Origin: Euglena gracilis
Lineage: Eukaryota; Euglenida; Euglenophyceae; Euglenales
Length of the DNA stretch: 64,000 bases
Assembly: GCA_039621445.1 (NCBI GenBank)
Contig: CP154954.1
Span: 40,107,572-40,171,571, forward strand
Direction of reading: 5' to 3'
Part shown: positions 21,241 through 52,591 of the stretch, in pieces
Position numbering within the stretch: position 1 is the first letter of the stretch
Layout: each line of letters opens with the position of its first letter
The notes under the pieces: model-generated
Seen by the model: the letters and a program-made list of their open reading frames with translations, nothing else
Told to the model about the DNA's origin: nothing
Database searches by the model: none
Made by a program: the position numbers and the translations under genes

Positions 21241-22621
21241 ACCACCCATCCCCCACGCGGCCACCGGGATCCCCATCCAGCCCTGCCCCGAGGGCCTGGG
21301 GCCAGGGGAGGGAGAGGATCCAAATGGCGTGGGTCCGGCAAATGCGTGGGACGGCCCCGCCCCGCCCCAGCCCATGTGCCGGGGAGCGGGGCTGAAGCGG
21401 AGGGAGGCCGGGCCAAAAGGGGAAAATGGGCCAAACCGTACACAGTAAACACGGGATGGTGTTGCTGTCAGAAGGGAAAAAATTCGGCATTTTCATGGGA
21501 ATGTGCGGAACCCGCACGCACAACCCTCGAACCCTCGGGGTTTTGGGATCCAGTGGGGTGGAGGGCTGGGGGGGGTGATTTTTTGTGGCGGTTTTAATGT
21601 GTTTTGAGGTAATAGTCTGTAACTAGCCCAAGGCTATTGTGTCCAAAAAATGTATTTTTTTGTCCCACTAGAGGTGTAAACCACAGATTTTGTTATAACC
21701 AAAGGAGGGGGAGGGGGGGTCCCCCCAGGCGGGGGGGGTCAGGGGGAAGAAAATCCCCCCTCGTAAGGTGTCAGGTAAGGTGGGGTGCCTTGCCTGACCA
21801 AGGTGTCGCTCAACAACCTCGGGGGGGGGGGGTCCAGCTCAGAAGGCTGGAAAATCTAGGCTGGCCGGAAAAAGGCTGCTGGCTGATCCCCCCATAGGGT
21901 CCCCCAGCTGGTGCTGGACCCAAATGGGGCCAAAAAAAATTGAAATTGAAGGAAAAAAAACTCCACCGCTGCTAATTATGAAAAAGAACTGGCCAGCCCT
22001 TGAACTGCCCAGCCCTTTCCCCACCCATTTCTGCCCATTTCCAGCCCATTTATTGCAGAGCAGCGGAAAATAAATATTATCGATGGGGGGGGAGGGTCCG
22101 GGGCTGGAAACAGGCTGCTGGTTGAGAAAAGGCTGCTGTTTGCTGCTGGTCGGAAAAAGGCGGGTTGTTTTTTCTACCAACAATTCTCATATGATTCAAT
22201 GCTTCAATTCATCCGACAGCAAAACGTTGTGGTATTTCAGGTTGTTTTTTTTTCTGGGCTTACCATCTCCTGATTTTTTGAAAGATGCATCAGTTTGCAT
22301 GTTGTCCTTGTGAAGGGGGGGTGGCAAAGTATTGTCTTCGGCCTTCTCCCCTGCAGAATTCTTTGGGCATGCAATGCTTCAGGGCAATGCAAAGTTATTT
22401 GGGGGGTTTTATAAACCGGGGATTTTTCAAAGCTTGGGCCCCGGGACGCGGGATATCAATGCAGTATCTATGCAGGTCTGGGGGTTCGGCCGGGCTGGGC
22501 GGGGTACAGGAAGGGGGGGGAGGCTGCTCGGGACACTGCATCGAAAACTGCTGCGTTGTCTCAAGGTTTGGGGACGGGGCTTGTTTTGAGGGTGGGAACG
22601 GTCCGGGGCCCTGGCCACCAC

Positions 22622-22753
22622 GCAGGGGACGCAGCGGTCGCCGATGCGCTTGCTGCGCGGCTTGCACGCCAGGAGGCCGAGCTGGCACTCCCCCTCCGGG
22701 TCGCACGGGATCCGGCCGGGGCCGATCAGCAACACACCCCATTGGCGCCGGAT
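22622..22753 (-). CDS. Cys-rich exon, probable secreted or ectodomain segment
   Basis: A GAAACAG acceptor is followed by 44 codons, IRRQWGVLLIGPGRIPCDPE then GECQLGLLACKPRSKRIGDR and CVPC, up to a GTGGTG donor. The C-x5-C-x6-C-x10-C-x2-C spacing looks like a small disulfide-knotted repeat (EGF or TNFR-like in style only). Confidence 0.6.
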
Positions 22754-23299
22754 CTGTTTCGCTCCACCCGCTCTCCAGCAACCTTGCCCATATCGTAAAA
22801 TCCCCTCTGTTGTTGGGACAGGGGAGGTGACCAGGTGGAAATAGACCAATCCGGGGGGAGGGGAGTCTCGGTGCCTGCCTGGTCGTGGGCCAAAAAGTGC
22901 CCCAAAAAAAACTCTGGGCTTCCGGCGCTGTAGGCGCCGGAAGTGCCTTGGCCAAGTGCCCAGGCACTCTTGGCCATGTGCCCCTGCCCCCCCCACAGGG
23001 GGGGTCAGATCTGGGTGCCTTGGAGTGCCTGCCCAGGCACCCCCCCCCCCCCCCCCCCGGGGGGGGGCGGGCCCACCACGGGGCTTTTGGGAAAAATTCA
23101 GCCTGGAGGTGACAACTGTTCCAGTTTGTTTGGTGCAAGGTAGCGTTGCGCCTGATTTCTCATCACTTACTGACCCCCGGTCCACTTTCAAAAACTCAGC
23201 CGGACACCGTTTGAGAACAAACCATTCACTAGTGACCCACACCGCTGAGAAGTCGGCCACCTCAAAATGGTCAAATCCATCGGGGTGGGAAATGAGCAT

Positions 23300-23365
23300 C
23301 CATACATATCAAGATCTATCTCTGTATCTCTATCTATATCTACATCCATATCCATATCCATATCC

Positions 23366-23399
<34 letters not shown>

Positions 23400-23400
23400 C
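23300..23400. repeat. CATATC/TA/GT microsatellite
   Basis: A run of CTATAT and CCATAT hexamers passes into TA and then GT dinucleotides, with more TCTACA/TCTATA units to about 23430. Confidence 0.95.
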
Positions 23401-23544
23401 TACATCTACATCTGCATCTATATCTATATGTTGCTCTTTTTAAAAAAAATCATTCACCCTTTGGCAAAAGGTTGGGGGCTGCTTTGGGCGGGGCCTGGCC
23501 GACTACAACATGTATCATCATGGACTCACTCAGGGGGGGGGGGG

Positions 23545-23699
23545 CAGCCAGTCAAAATGGTTGCCTGGGCGGGTCGGGCCCCGGGCACAGCCACCCTCCG
23601 GGGCTGCCCCGGAGCTGCAATAGCGGGGACGGCCCCACCACCAGCCCACGAGGAGGAGGACGAGGCCCAAGGCAGCAGCCCGCCGCCAGGGGAAGCCCC
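23545..23699 (-). CDS. Exon with N-terminal-type hydrophobic segment
   Basis: The frame reads RRAAALGLVLLLVGWWWGRP then RYCSSGAAPEGGCARG: basic residues, a hydrophobic core and Cys-containing sequence, as in a signal anchor. G/C3 is high. An AAAG acceptor precedes it; no good donor is visible. It could be the N-terminal part of the membrane-protein gene whose other exons lie down to 17.7 kb. Confidence 0.45.
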
Positions 23700-24689
23700 T
23701 TTGAAGGGGGGGGGGGGCGAACACACGCGCTCTTTTTTTGCGGTTTTTTTTGCACTTTTCGTCATGTATAAAACAAAAAATTTAGCGGGTTCTTATGAAT
23801 TTTTGCGGGTTTTTTTTTGTGATTTTTTTGGCGATTTTGCTGGAATTTTTTTATTCTGAAAAACTCCTCATCTTTTGGCTCCAATTTCCCCCCGAGACCA
23901 AAATTCTTGTCATTTTTTTTGTGAATGCTTTTGCATTTTTGGGTCAGAAAGTTGCATATTATTTTGTACAATGAAAACTCCTCCAATGCAGAGGTAAAAA
24001 ATTATCTCCGTCTTCTCCAGCAGACAATGTGCATCCTGGGGGACCTCCTACGGGATTTAACTTGCAACTTGCGTGTTTTTTTTTGCATTTTTGTGTGTTT
24101 TTTTTGTGTCGTGCTTTTCGAGGGTCACTGTTGCATATCCCCCCCGCTTCAAACTACCGGATGTGTGGGAATGGGTGTAAACAGTCACCAGGTATATGTG
24201 TGGATGTGATCAGGTTGTCGGTTTGTCATAATTTGCGGCAAGTGTTTATTCTACCCGAATTAGCAGAATGATGGTAATTTTTAGGTGAAAAGGGGGGGTT
24301 GGGGGCATGATTTTTGTGGCGAAATGTCTCGATGCCCGAAAATTAGCTGTGGCAAAACTGGCAGCCAGTCCCCGGGACAAGGTTTTCTGGGCTTCCCACC
24401 CTCAAGAATATCTGTCAACCCCATCATGGTCTGCTCAGCGGAATGATGGCAAGTTTTAGGAGAAACGAGGGCTTTGGGTTTCTTTGCTTGTAGAATCCCC
24501 CGTGGGATGCTTGATTTGGCGCCCAGAATGAACCCCATATTTGAGGCGCAAAAAACATAGCCCCCCATCAAAATACAAATGCACGGTGTTGATGAGAATC
24601 CATAAAAACGTTGCTTGACATTGATTTTTCATCACCTGCAAATTGGGGCATATTTAAATGTACTCGAAAAACTTTACATGTGGTGCAAT

Positions 24690-25043
24690 CAGGGTTTGAT
24701 GTAAGGACAGGTGGGGGGGGCGGTCCGGACCCCCCTCCTGCGGGCCAGGGGGGGGGGGGGGGGCTGGGGGGGACACCCCCCCCACCTAAACAGTGGCGCG
24801 GTCCGGGTGACCGAAATTTTTTGACCCCCCAAAACGACCAAAAGTGCAATTTTGGGCACTTTTGGGCAAAAATTTGCCAAAAATGCAAAAAAAAATCGAC
24901 GCGAAGCGCCGGAGGAAAAAATTGACCCTGTTGGGGGGGTCCCGGGTACCCCCCCCAGGGACCCCCCCCTGCGGGCCAGGAGGGGGGGGGTGGGGGGACA
25001 CCCCCCACCTAAACCCCGTACGCCCTCCTCATATCAAACCCTG
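24690..25043. mobile_element. Family C element with perfect 8-bp TSD
   Basis: A 354-bp element from CAGGGTTTGATGTAAGGA to the inverted TCCTCATATCAAACCCTG, flanked on both sides by GGTGCAAT (24682-24689 and 25044-25051). The interior has GGTCCGGACCCCCC blocks, CCCACCTAAAC and AATTTTGGGCACTTTTGGGC. No open frame of note, so nonautonomous. Confidence 0.9.
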
Positions 25044-25099
25044 GGTGCAATACTTAGAAAAAACGCAGCCTTTTTCCAATTTTCCAGCCTTTCCCCTGA

Positions 25100-26300
25100 G
25101 GCACGACTGAACTAAAATTGGCCAAACATGAGGACAAAAGCCTGACCCAGGCCCTATCCATGACGACGGCCCATCCTTTTCTCACTCAGTATCCCGAAAA
25201 AAACATAAATCTGGCAAGTCAGGGATTTTTGGTATACCCGCCCAGACTCGGGTGCCGATTTGTGTTTTGTACTTTCCGGGCCCAAGGTGGCTAATCCCCC
25301 ATCTTAATAGTGGTCCCAAACCTCTGGGGCACTAATGTCAGGCGTCCAATCAGGTTTGTTCAAAATTTCATTTAGGGGTGGGAATATTCAGCGTTACTAC
25401 ACTCAGGAGGGCCTGAAATGGCCATTTCGAGGGGGAGATCAGCAGAGTTGGCCTCGGCCGAAACCAAAGCCGACCCCCCCCCTGTTTTGCTTGCTATGGA
25501 CAGGCAACCCATTGCACAAGCCACCCCCAAAGGGTTCAAAAGAATCTTGGTCCAGACCCCCACCACCTAAACAGACCACAATGACCCATTTTTCAGCCGA
25601 ACAATGTTGACCCCCAAGATTGCCAATTATACAATTTGAGCACCTTTGATGGGATGTTCTTAAATTTGCAAAACTGCCAGCAATTTTTTGGGGTCCAGGT
25701 ACCCCCCCAGGTGAAAGAATAACTCTGGAACTTCCAGCGACTTTGTACTGACAATTACCAAGAAAAAATTCAGCATGACAAATTCAAGCCATTTTTGGCA
25801 TCCTATCATTTTGTATGTGCCTGAGATGCCTTGCTGATGCAGTGTTCGAGGACGTATCTGTGGCCAAACAAATATGATCATCCACACCAGCAGCCAGGAA
25901 CGAATGGTCCATGAACAGCTGCGCTTTACGGCCTTACCGTTTGCTATGAAACTTTCATTTAAGGCAATCAGGGTTTTCAGGAATTTCGGGAAATTTTTTC
26001 TTCCAGTTTATTTAGGCTCGTTTGGGACCTAAATACCTGCCCCCCCCCCTGCCGGCTCCAGTTCCTTTATTTGAAATAAAATCAGCACTGAGGCCCTGTA
26101 ATGACCACACATGCACACCACCAGGGCTTTGTCTGCTCCTGAAAAAAAAGAACCAACAACGAAATCTTTCCTTCCAATAATGCATCTATGCAGGGTGATA
26201 ATCTCACTCTCTGATTTTCACCCCCCCCCCGCACACTTTCTTTTTTGCCACGGCTTCCTCAAACCAGAGTGCAAAGGAGAGGTTCCAAACAAAGTCACCA
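25100..26300. other. No gene seen
   Basis: Mixed noncoding sequence with no splice-bounded coding island. A GTACCCCCCCAGG tract at about 25700 may be a repeat remnant. Confidence 0.45.
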
Positions 26301-26312
26301 ACCAGTCCAACA

Positions 26313-26860
26313 ATGCAACGACTGCGAGCGACCGTGCGTGTTGAAGAGCAGTTAATCCGCATGGGGAACGACCAACCAACAGAGGGGCTTGGCCAGGACC
26401 ACCACGAGGGCAGCAACGCGAGCAAGCACCACTTCCCTCCATATGCATGGGAGAAGGGTTGTGGAATCTGCTGTCCGCTTCAGGTACGGCCAAGGCGACG
26501 GATGGCTGGAACAAAAATCGAGCATCGTTGCCCATTGGGCTGGTGCTTGTGCAATGACGAAGGAAGTGGGATGGCCTTTGAAGGCGGCAGCTTGACAGTG
26601 GAGGCCAGAGGTGGTGTGGAGGACTGTTGGGTGGGCTGGACTGCGGAGGAGAGGGATGGTAGTCAAGGAAGCGCCAAAAAGTGGCTCTGGACGGTTTTTG
26701 CTTTGTTTCCAGGTGCCCACCAGGTAGGTCCATCCCAGCAGCGGGCTGGACTTCCAGTCAGTTTCTTTCCTTTCCAGTTGCGTGGTTGTACCCCCCCCCA
26801 CAAAGTTCTGAAAAAACCTCCGCCAGTGACCCCGTTTTCGAACGGTTCGGCTCACCCCAG
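26313..26860. other. Open on both strands, coding status unresolved
   Basis: Long frames overlap on both strands. The plus frame begins MQRLRATVRVEEQLIRMGND; the minus frame contains LARVAALVVVLAKPLCWLVV before a stop at about 26352. Either could hold a real exon (an Asp-rich plus exon, or a minus C-terminal hydrophobic tail). Splice signals do not decide between them. Confidence 0.35.
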
Positions 26861-26997
26861 CTGTGGTTGGCCAACCTTTCGTACAGCAGACCGCCAGAGG
26901 AGGATCCCACACCCCGGCGGAGCTGCTGGCTGGAAGAAAAAAAAACAACGATGTGCTGGCTGGGGTGTGGTCCCCCCCGGCTGCAAACATTGGGGAG
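26861..26997 (+). CDS. Plus-strand exon, unknown protein
   Basis: A CACCCCAG acceptor is followed by a frame reading VVGQPFVQQTARGGSHTPAE and NNDVLAGVWSPPAANIGE, ending at a GAG/GTGTGT donor. It joins the exon at 27112 in phase 0 across a 114-bp intron. The matching phase and this genome's typical donor support it. Confidence 0.5.
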
Positions 26998-27111
26998 GTG
27001 TGTTTGCGGGCATGTGCATGTGCGTGTGTGTGTGTGTTATCGTGGGTGGGTGGGACCCCCACGTGGGCAGGCGATCGGAGGCATTCCCGCGGGCCCCCGG
27101 CCCCGGCCCAG

Positions 27112-27344
27112 CCCCGGCGGGTGGTGGGGCGCAGGCTGGCCGGCTCCCGCGGCGCAGCGGCCGGGGCGGGGCGGGGCGGGGCGGCCTTGGTGGGGGCCGC
27201 CGCCCGGAAGGGGGAGGCCCACTGGCTGGACGGCTGCCGCGCCCGGCTGGGGTGTGTGCGGGGGGACCCCCGGCCCCTGGCCGTGGGGGCAGTTCCGGGG
27301 AAGGCTGCCTCCCCTCCCCAAACCTTCCACCCCATGTTCATGAG
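27112..27344 (+). CDS. Plus-strand exon, unknown protein
   Basis: Begins after a pyrimidine-rich GGCCCAG acceptor and ends at an AG/GTAACC donor. Third positions are about 95 percent G/C for PRRVVGRRLAGSRG through KGEAHWLDGCRARLGCVRGD and LAVGAVPGK, then SPPQTFHPMFM. The antisense frames are Pro/Ala-rich and look like shadows. Family unknown. Confidence 0.6.
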
Positions 27345-27673
27345 GTAACCGATGGAAGGTTTCCAAACAAACACGTTTGGGGTTGTGTACCCCGGATGCA
27401 TCTGGTGACACTTGCTCTGAGGCACCCTGAATGGCAAAGTCCCTGCTTCCATCTCCCCGTCCCGGGGCACCAGATCACATTTTGCCGTGCTTGGGTTTTT
27501 GGGATTTTGATTATTCTTTTTTGCCAAAAAACCCAAAGTGGCATTTTGGATCCATTTTTCGGGAACTTTTTGGTCACTTTGGCTGTGCCACTATTTAGGT
27601 GGGGGTGGTGTTCCTCCCCCCACTGAGCGAAAGGGGGTGGGGCTGGAGCTGCCCCACCTGCCCTTGATATCGA

Positions 27674-27700
27674 ATGCTGCTCCCAAATTGGGAGCAGCAT
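27674..27700. repeat. Perfect short palindrome
   Basis: Arms ATGCTGCTCCCAA and TTGGGAGCAGCAT surround one A. A family C-like TGATATCGAATGCTG end lies just upstream. Could form a hairpin; no terminator role is claimed. Confidence 0.8.
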
Positions 27701-28338
27701 CCCAATTTTGAATTTGTGAGAACCCAATGATTGGTGTAAATGCGCAAATGAACCATTTGCACAAATCTGTGAACGGGCCACATGTGCAAGCTGAGATTGG
27801 TGCGTTGTGAAATTCCACAAACAACATTGGTTTGCACAATGCGCAAATAGTCTGTTTGGTCGGTTGCGCATCTGCACACTGACCACTTGTGCAACTTAAC
27901 ACACATACCATTTAGAGGTATGTTGTCCGCAGTTGAGCCTGTGAAAAACAATTTTTGATCCTCAAAATAAATGGTATTTCTGGGTTGTATAAATTTAACG
28001 GTGACCTTTACCCCCCCCCAGCATTTTAGTCTGAAAATGAGGCACAGTACATTGGCTGGAAATGGATGTGTCAACTGAGTTGAAAATCTTGGTGTTGGAG
28101 GCCATATAAGACAATGCCGTGACATGCTTTATTTGACCTTCTCGGACGCACAGCACCTCCACTTTGAGCACAACAACTCCGCAGGCTGCTCTCCTCCTTC
28201 TCATCTTGTCTCGATTGTAACAGCTTCAAAATTAAAACAAAACTTTGGTCCATTTGCGAAATGGAGCACAATCAACCATCAGAATATGAAATGACGTGTG
28301 GGGAGGGGGGGGAGGCGGACTGGAGTTTTGCGTATTGG

Positions 28339-28444
28339 TGGATGGATGGATGGATGGGTGGTTGGATGGGTGGAAGGAAGGATGGACGGACGGATGGATG
28401 GATGGACGGACGGATGGATGGATGGATGGATGGATGGATGGATC
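28339..28444. repeat. GGAT/GGAC microsatellite
   Basis: Degenerate tetranucleotide array of GGAT with GGAC, GGGT and GGAA variants. Confidence 0.95.
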
Positions 28445-29028
28445 TGTATATGTGCATCTGTATGCCAAAAATACACGAGAAGCCCGGTCCTTGCTCTTGC
28501 ATATACTTCACTTTGGAGAGGTCAGCGGGTTTCACAACTCAGCGACGAGTTTCAGAGGGTCAAAACAAATTTGTGTTCCTGAGGATGTTTACCACCAGAA
28601 AATAAACAAATGGAGGGACGGTGTGTCACAAACAGTTCAAAAACCTGGACCCCAACCCTTCAAAACAAAAATGCTCAAGTTACGCCACCTAAGCCCTTGG
28701 CAGGTGGGGGGGGGGGGTCGAACTTCCCCTACGGTAGGGAGCACGCCCTACCAAAAGCCATGACAAACTCCTTCCATCAAAGGGAGCGGAATGCAATCCA
28801 AGGTTCACCTCAACACCATTGGGCTTTCCCCAAAGGGGGCCACAGACCTTCAGGGCCCCGACACCCTGATGGAACCCGCCCCAGGGGAAAATGCAAGCAA
28901 AAGACGACTTTCCGGAACAAAATGCGGAAGTGGGTTGAAACCTGAAATACCCGCGGGGGACAACGGGAGAAACATCCCTTTTAGGGACGAAAAGCTTGGC
29001 CACCCACCACTTGCCTACCCCCCCCCAC

Positions 29029-29849
29029 AGGCAGTGACAGCGGCAGCGGGGCGCGGGCCGCGCTGCCGAGGCGCTCCACGAGGCCGGAGAAGAACGGCGG
29101 CGACCGCAGGCCGAGGCCGGGGGACGGGCAGACGTCGCCGTCGGAGGGGGACGGCGACAGGGCTGGTGGGCTGGGGGCAGCACCGCGAGGACCAGACACG
29201 GTGCAGGCTTCCCTGTGGGGGGCTTGAAGGCAGATATGACGGGACGATGTGAATTATTTTAACTTCGCACGTTCCAATTCTACTCAAACACACCCACACC
29301 CACACCCACACCCACCCATACCGTTCTTGGGTGTGTCCTTATAAACTCCCTACTGATGACCTCCCCCACTTATAACCCCCCTCGTGGAGAAAAATGAAAA
29401 GCACTGGTGATGATTTTTTCGGTCGCAAAACGCCCAAAACTGATTTGGAAATTCTTATGAGACCAACCATCATCAAAAATGCCATTTCTGATAAATTTTG
29501 TCAAAAACATCCAATTTGGGGGTTCCCAGCTCCTGCCAACACCGACCGGGGCCTTCCCGATGCTCCTCGAATCCGGTGGAGTACAATGTCTCAAGCCCTT
29601 CTTTTCGGGCAACAAATGCTCAGACGGCCAGGCATGGGGGTGGGGGGATGCGTGCGCGCCGTGAGACCAGTGCTGGGCGGAGAAGTCCGGCGGGCTGGCG
29701 CTGTCAGCGGGGCCATCCCGGCGGTACCGCTTGGGGGAGTGCCCGCCCTCCCCCTCCGTCTCCGCCTCCTCCTCCTCCTCCGCCTCGTCCTCCTCCAAGT
29801 CACGCTTCAGCCCGTTGGCGGGCTCGTCGTCCAGATCCATCCGGGACAT
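29029..29849 (-). CDS. 5' end of an acidic nuclear-type protein, exons 1-2
   Basis: Exon 1 (29668-29849) starts MSRMDLDDEPANGLKRDLEE, has a Glu-rich run, then the basic SPKRYRRD (NLS-like) and DSASPPDFSAQH, and leaves two bases at a GTCTCA donor. Exon 2 (29029-29170) starts after a GCCCCCAG acceptor; its first base completes the codon and 47 codons follow, including SPSDGDVCPSPGLGLRSPPF and SGLVERLGSAARAPLPLSLP, to a GTGGGG donor in phase 0. An upstream in-frame ATG at 29880-29882 is an alternative start. Exact phase matching and G/C3 near 97 percent in exon 2 make this convincing. Downstream exons were not identified, nor was the function. Confidence 0.7.
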
Positions 29850-30380
29850 GGCGCCCGCAGGCCGGCTGTGGATGGGAGGCACCGCAGGCAGAGGGGGGCG
29901 GGCGGCGGGGTGGGGGACCGCCTGGCCGGGCCGGGGTGGACCTCCCTGGGTCTAGTGGTGGCCTTTGTCGGGTTGGGCAGTGCGCACGGGGAGCCAAACC
30001 CGCTGTGACGCATGTGCAGCCTTGCCTGGGCGAGTGGGCTCTCTGGGGGTACGCTTGCAGGGAGGGGGCGTTGCAGGAGTTTGCTCCGTGGCGAGCACGC
30101 AAGCAGAGGGGAAGGCAATGCACGGCGGTGGGGAAGGCGAGGGGCCCATTCACGGGTAGGGGGCAGAAAGGGTCAAAAAATCGTCGATTGGAAATCGTGC
30201 AGATGTGGGGCCGTTGCTGTGGTGGAAGGGTGAGAGTGATGAGAGGGGGGGAGGACCATTTGGGTGATGTGACAATGAGGGTGCAATGGTGCAGAGGGGC
30301 AAAAGATGAGGACGAAGGGCACAGGTTCCTCTCTGGATCTGCCAACCACTGCAAAACGAAAATATGTCTTTCTTGCTGGC

Positions 30381-30425
30381 GGTCTGTCTGTCTGACTGTC
30401 TGTCTGTCTGTCTGTCTGCCTGTTT
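30381..30425. repeat. (TGTC)n microsatellite
   Basis: A run of TGTC tetranucleotides with one A interruption. Confidence 0.95.
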
Positions 30426-31077
30426 TCTGTCTGTATGCACGTATGTACGTATATATGTGTGCATGTACATATTGTAGACATGCACACGTAAGCACAGCCT
30501 GCACAATGCAATATGTACGATTTTATGTATGCACATATATGTGTCATTCCAAAAAAAATTCTGGGGCTTCGCTCCAAAACCCACATCCACGCCTCCAACC
30601 CAGATGGGGTCCTGGGGAATCTGGCCTGGATCCCAGCCCACCCCTGAGGGGTTTTTTGAGTTAAAAAGAAGCCGGTTTCCCTGGCAAAATGCAATGCGGC
30701 GTGGGAGGGTGATGGTCACCCCATAAGAGGAAATGACGGACGGCTGTTTTTTTTTGGTAGTCAGCCGCACACGAGACGGGTGGGGCCCCCCCCCCCCCCA
30801 GCTGGGTGGGTCAGCGGACCCCCCCCCCAGCCCGGGGGACTTGAGTGCTTGCAGGAAACGTGTGAGTGGAAGTTGCCGGAAAAAAAAATAACTGAGTAAA
30901 TCCGCATTTATTATTGGGGGTTACACTTCAAAATAAAGGGGACCATCCGTGGTTGGGGTGCTGCCTGTGTGGCCCTTTCTTTGGCTCCTGAGGGCAAAAG
31001 GAGCGAGCAACTTTGTAGGGTATTCGGGTATTTGGGGAGTTGGGGGGGGGGATGGTTCAAGTTCTGCCAGCCAGTCA

Positions 31078-31187
31078 CGTTGGTATACACAGACAGACAA
31101 AAAGACAGACAAACAAATATACAGCCAGCCTGCCAGTCAGACAGGCAGGCAGATATTCAAAAAAAAAACATAAGACAAGCAGACAGA

Positions 31188-31222
<35 letters not shown>

Positions 31223-31245
31223 AGAGCCAGCCAGCCAGACAGACC
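31078..31245. repeat. ACAG/CAGC microsatellites
   Basis: ACAGACA-type units, then about ten CAGC units with AGAC flanks. Confidence 0.9.
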
Positions 31246-31825
31246 CCAAATTATTATTTGGCGGTATCGGTTAATTATATTTCCAACCCCCCCCCAAAAA
31301 GGCAACAAAAACACTTCACCAACCCCTCTGGTCCTTGTTTCGCTAGTCTCAATTTTTTTCAATTTCTGTAATTTTTTTTTTGGAATTTGCAGTATTTTCC
31401 GGAAAGTCCTTGGGAAGAGGGGTTATTATTCTGCGGGTAACTTTAGGAAGATGGTGACAAAAAAGAGTTTGGGTTCATGCTGCATGGTTGTTCAAATGTT
31501 TAAATGACACTTCCTGCTAGCATCCTGCCATCCTCAGTCAAAGACCAAACCATGGGCGGATCTTCTTTCAGGGATGCAACAGTATGAGGTATTGAGGGGG
31601 GGATTGACTGCCAGCCAAGAACTGCGAAACAGAGACGAAGGACGAGGAAGGACGAGGAAGGGAGAGGGTCCAGGCGGCACAGCAGCAGAGAGAGGGGGCG
31701 ATCGGCTCGCGGTTAGCAGCCCGCCAGGCTGCTTCGGGGGTCGGTGAGCTGCCACCCCACAACACCAGGTACTTGCTTTAGGGGGGGGGGGGGGCACAAC
31801 ACAAACAGGGATGGAACCGCAGCCC

Positions 31826-31940
31826 TGACACACAACACAACACAACACAACACAACACAACACAACACGACACGACACGACACAACACAACACGACACGA
31901 CACGACACGACACAACACAACACGACACAACACAACACAA
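31826..31940. repeat. (ACAAC/ACGAC)n microsatellite
   Basis: A CACAA pentamer array containing blocks of CACGA variants. It lies between the window's acidic-protein gene and the Ariadne gene. Confidence 0.95.
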
Positions 31941-32675
31941 ACACGCATGGAACTGCAGCCTTGAAATGGGAATCCATGGAGAAGCCCGCGGAAGCCTGAG
32001 CGAAACTCCACATAGTCCTCCTTTGGCATATTTTTCTCCAAGACATCGAAAATGCCTGAGCCAAAGGGATGCTAAGACGATGGTGGGGGGTCGGGACCAT
32101 CAAAAACTGCAACAAAAAAAACACAAAAAAAAAAAAACAAAAAATTGGTTGAGTAAATACCTTTGGGGGGGGGAGATTCAAAAAAAATGGGGAAACACAA
32201 ATGCTGATTCAAACTATTTCAACTTTAGGTCAAACTCTAGCAAATAAAACTCACAAAATTTTGCGCGCAAAGAAAAAATCTGTGCCAGACTGCAAGCCTT
32301 TTTGGATGCCATCAGTCCAGCAAAACTTCAGGTGATGAGGTCCTCCCCGAACAACTCAAAAAAGGAAATATTTTGGGTTCTGGGAATGCTTTTAAAAAAA
32401 AACCTGGGACGTGCCTTGTGCTCTGGAGTGCCCACCTGCCAGCAGGTCGGCTTTGGGTCCCGGCTCAGGCTGAACCAGCCATTTCTCTTTGGGAAATGGC
32501 CATTCTCAGGCCCCCAATGCCTTCGGTGCCGGGGGGGGGGGGGCATCATAACACAGCCCACCCGAGACTCAGGGTGTGACCTTCCTCAAAAGGAAAGCTT
32601 GTTCTGAGTGGGTGGCGCGTGGGCGGGTGATCTGAAGTCCAGATCCGAGGTCCGCCGCAGACCACACCCCCACAC

Positions 32676-51652
<18,977 letters not shown>

Positions 51653-52241
51653 CTGAGAAGGAATTGAGCTTGGCACCAAGCACCTGCGGCTGTCCAGAGT
51701 CCCAGAACCGGCCACACTCCCCTTCCTCCGGAAATCAACCTCTGGCACCAGTTCTAAGCCTACATGCAGGCCTGTGTGCATGCGGCCACTGGAGCAGACG
51801 CGGGGATCTAGCTGCTGCACTCGAGAGGACGCAGGCGGGGGCTGGAGCAGATGCGGGTGCGGGTATTGGTGCGGAAGCGGGGATGTGGGTGTGTGGCCAC
51901 TGGAGCGGATGTGGGGATGCAGCTCTTGGGCGGATGCAGAAATGCGAGGATGCGGCTGTTGGAGCGGATGTGGGGATGCGGGGATGCGGGGATGCGGGGA
52001 TCTCGCTACCGGAGTTGCTGTGAGGATGCAGCTACTGGAGCAGATGTGGGGAAGCGGGTGCTGGAGTGTCGAAATTTGATCGAAAATAGGCCCGAAGCAG
52101 CAAAAAGTGGTTGAAAGTGGCAAAAGAGCCAAAAACAGCAAAGAGGCAGCCAAAATTGGCTGAAAGCTGCCACCGGCAAAAATGCCAAAAATGACCAAAC
52201 GTCACCACATAAAACGGTTGCCATAAAAAACTGGTTGAGAC

Positions 52242-52591
52242 CAGGCTTTTGCTTAAGGACCCCTGGGGGGGGGGGTACTGGCTAGCCAATCGGCTAGACA
52301 CTGGAAAAAGTGGACTAGCTAGACCCCCTCCCCCCGGGTCCGTCCCCCGGACTGGGAAAAAAATTTTCCTCCGGCGCGTGCGCCAGAGTAAAACTGATGT
52401 TTTTAACAGTTTTTTGGCTGATTTTGTTCCAAAAATTCCCAAAAATGGCATTTTTTGGCCATTTTGGGGGGTCCCAAAAAAATTTTCGGCGCTTCGCGCC
52501 GGTCACTGGAAAAAAAATTTCCACTAGCTAGCCCTGCTAGCAGTCCAGTCCCCCTTCGGGGGGGTACTGCAATCCCTTAATCAAAAGCCTG
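52242..52591. mobile_element. Family A element with perfect 8-bp TSD
   Basis: 350 bp from CAGGCTTTTGCTTAAGG to the inverted CCTTAATCAAAAGCCTG, flanked by GTTGAGAC at 52234-52241 and 52592-52599. The interior carries GGCTAGCCAATCGGCTAG, CTAGCTAGACCCCC and CGGCGCTTCGCGCCGG. Older copies at 2622 and about 37195. Confidence 0.93.

Noticed and set aside
17732-23699. HAP2/GCS1 gamete fusogen or tectonic
   Set aside because: Cys-rich ectodomain plus one membrane helix would fit, but none of the characteristic Cys motifs could be matched.
26352-26600. Protein tyrosine phosphatase exon (minus)
   Set aside because: The FVIAQAPAQW string recalls the PTP Q-x-P motif, but spacing and neighbouring residues do not fit, and the other strand is equally open.
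29033-29226. Plus-strand Ser/Arg-rich exon
   Set aside because: A polyC-ACAG acceptor exists on plus, but the minus-strand reading matches the phase of the MSRMDL exon exactly and is more protein-like.
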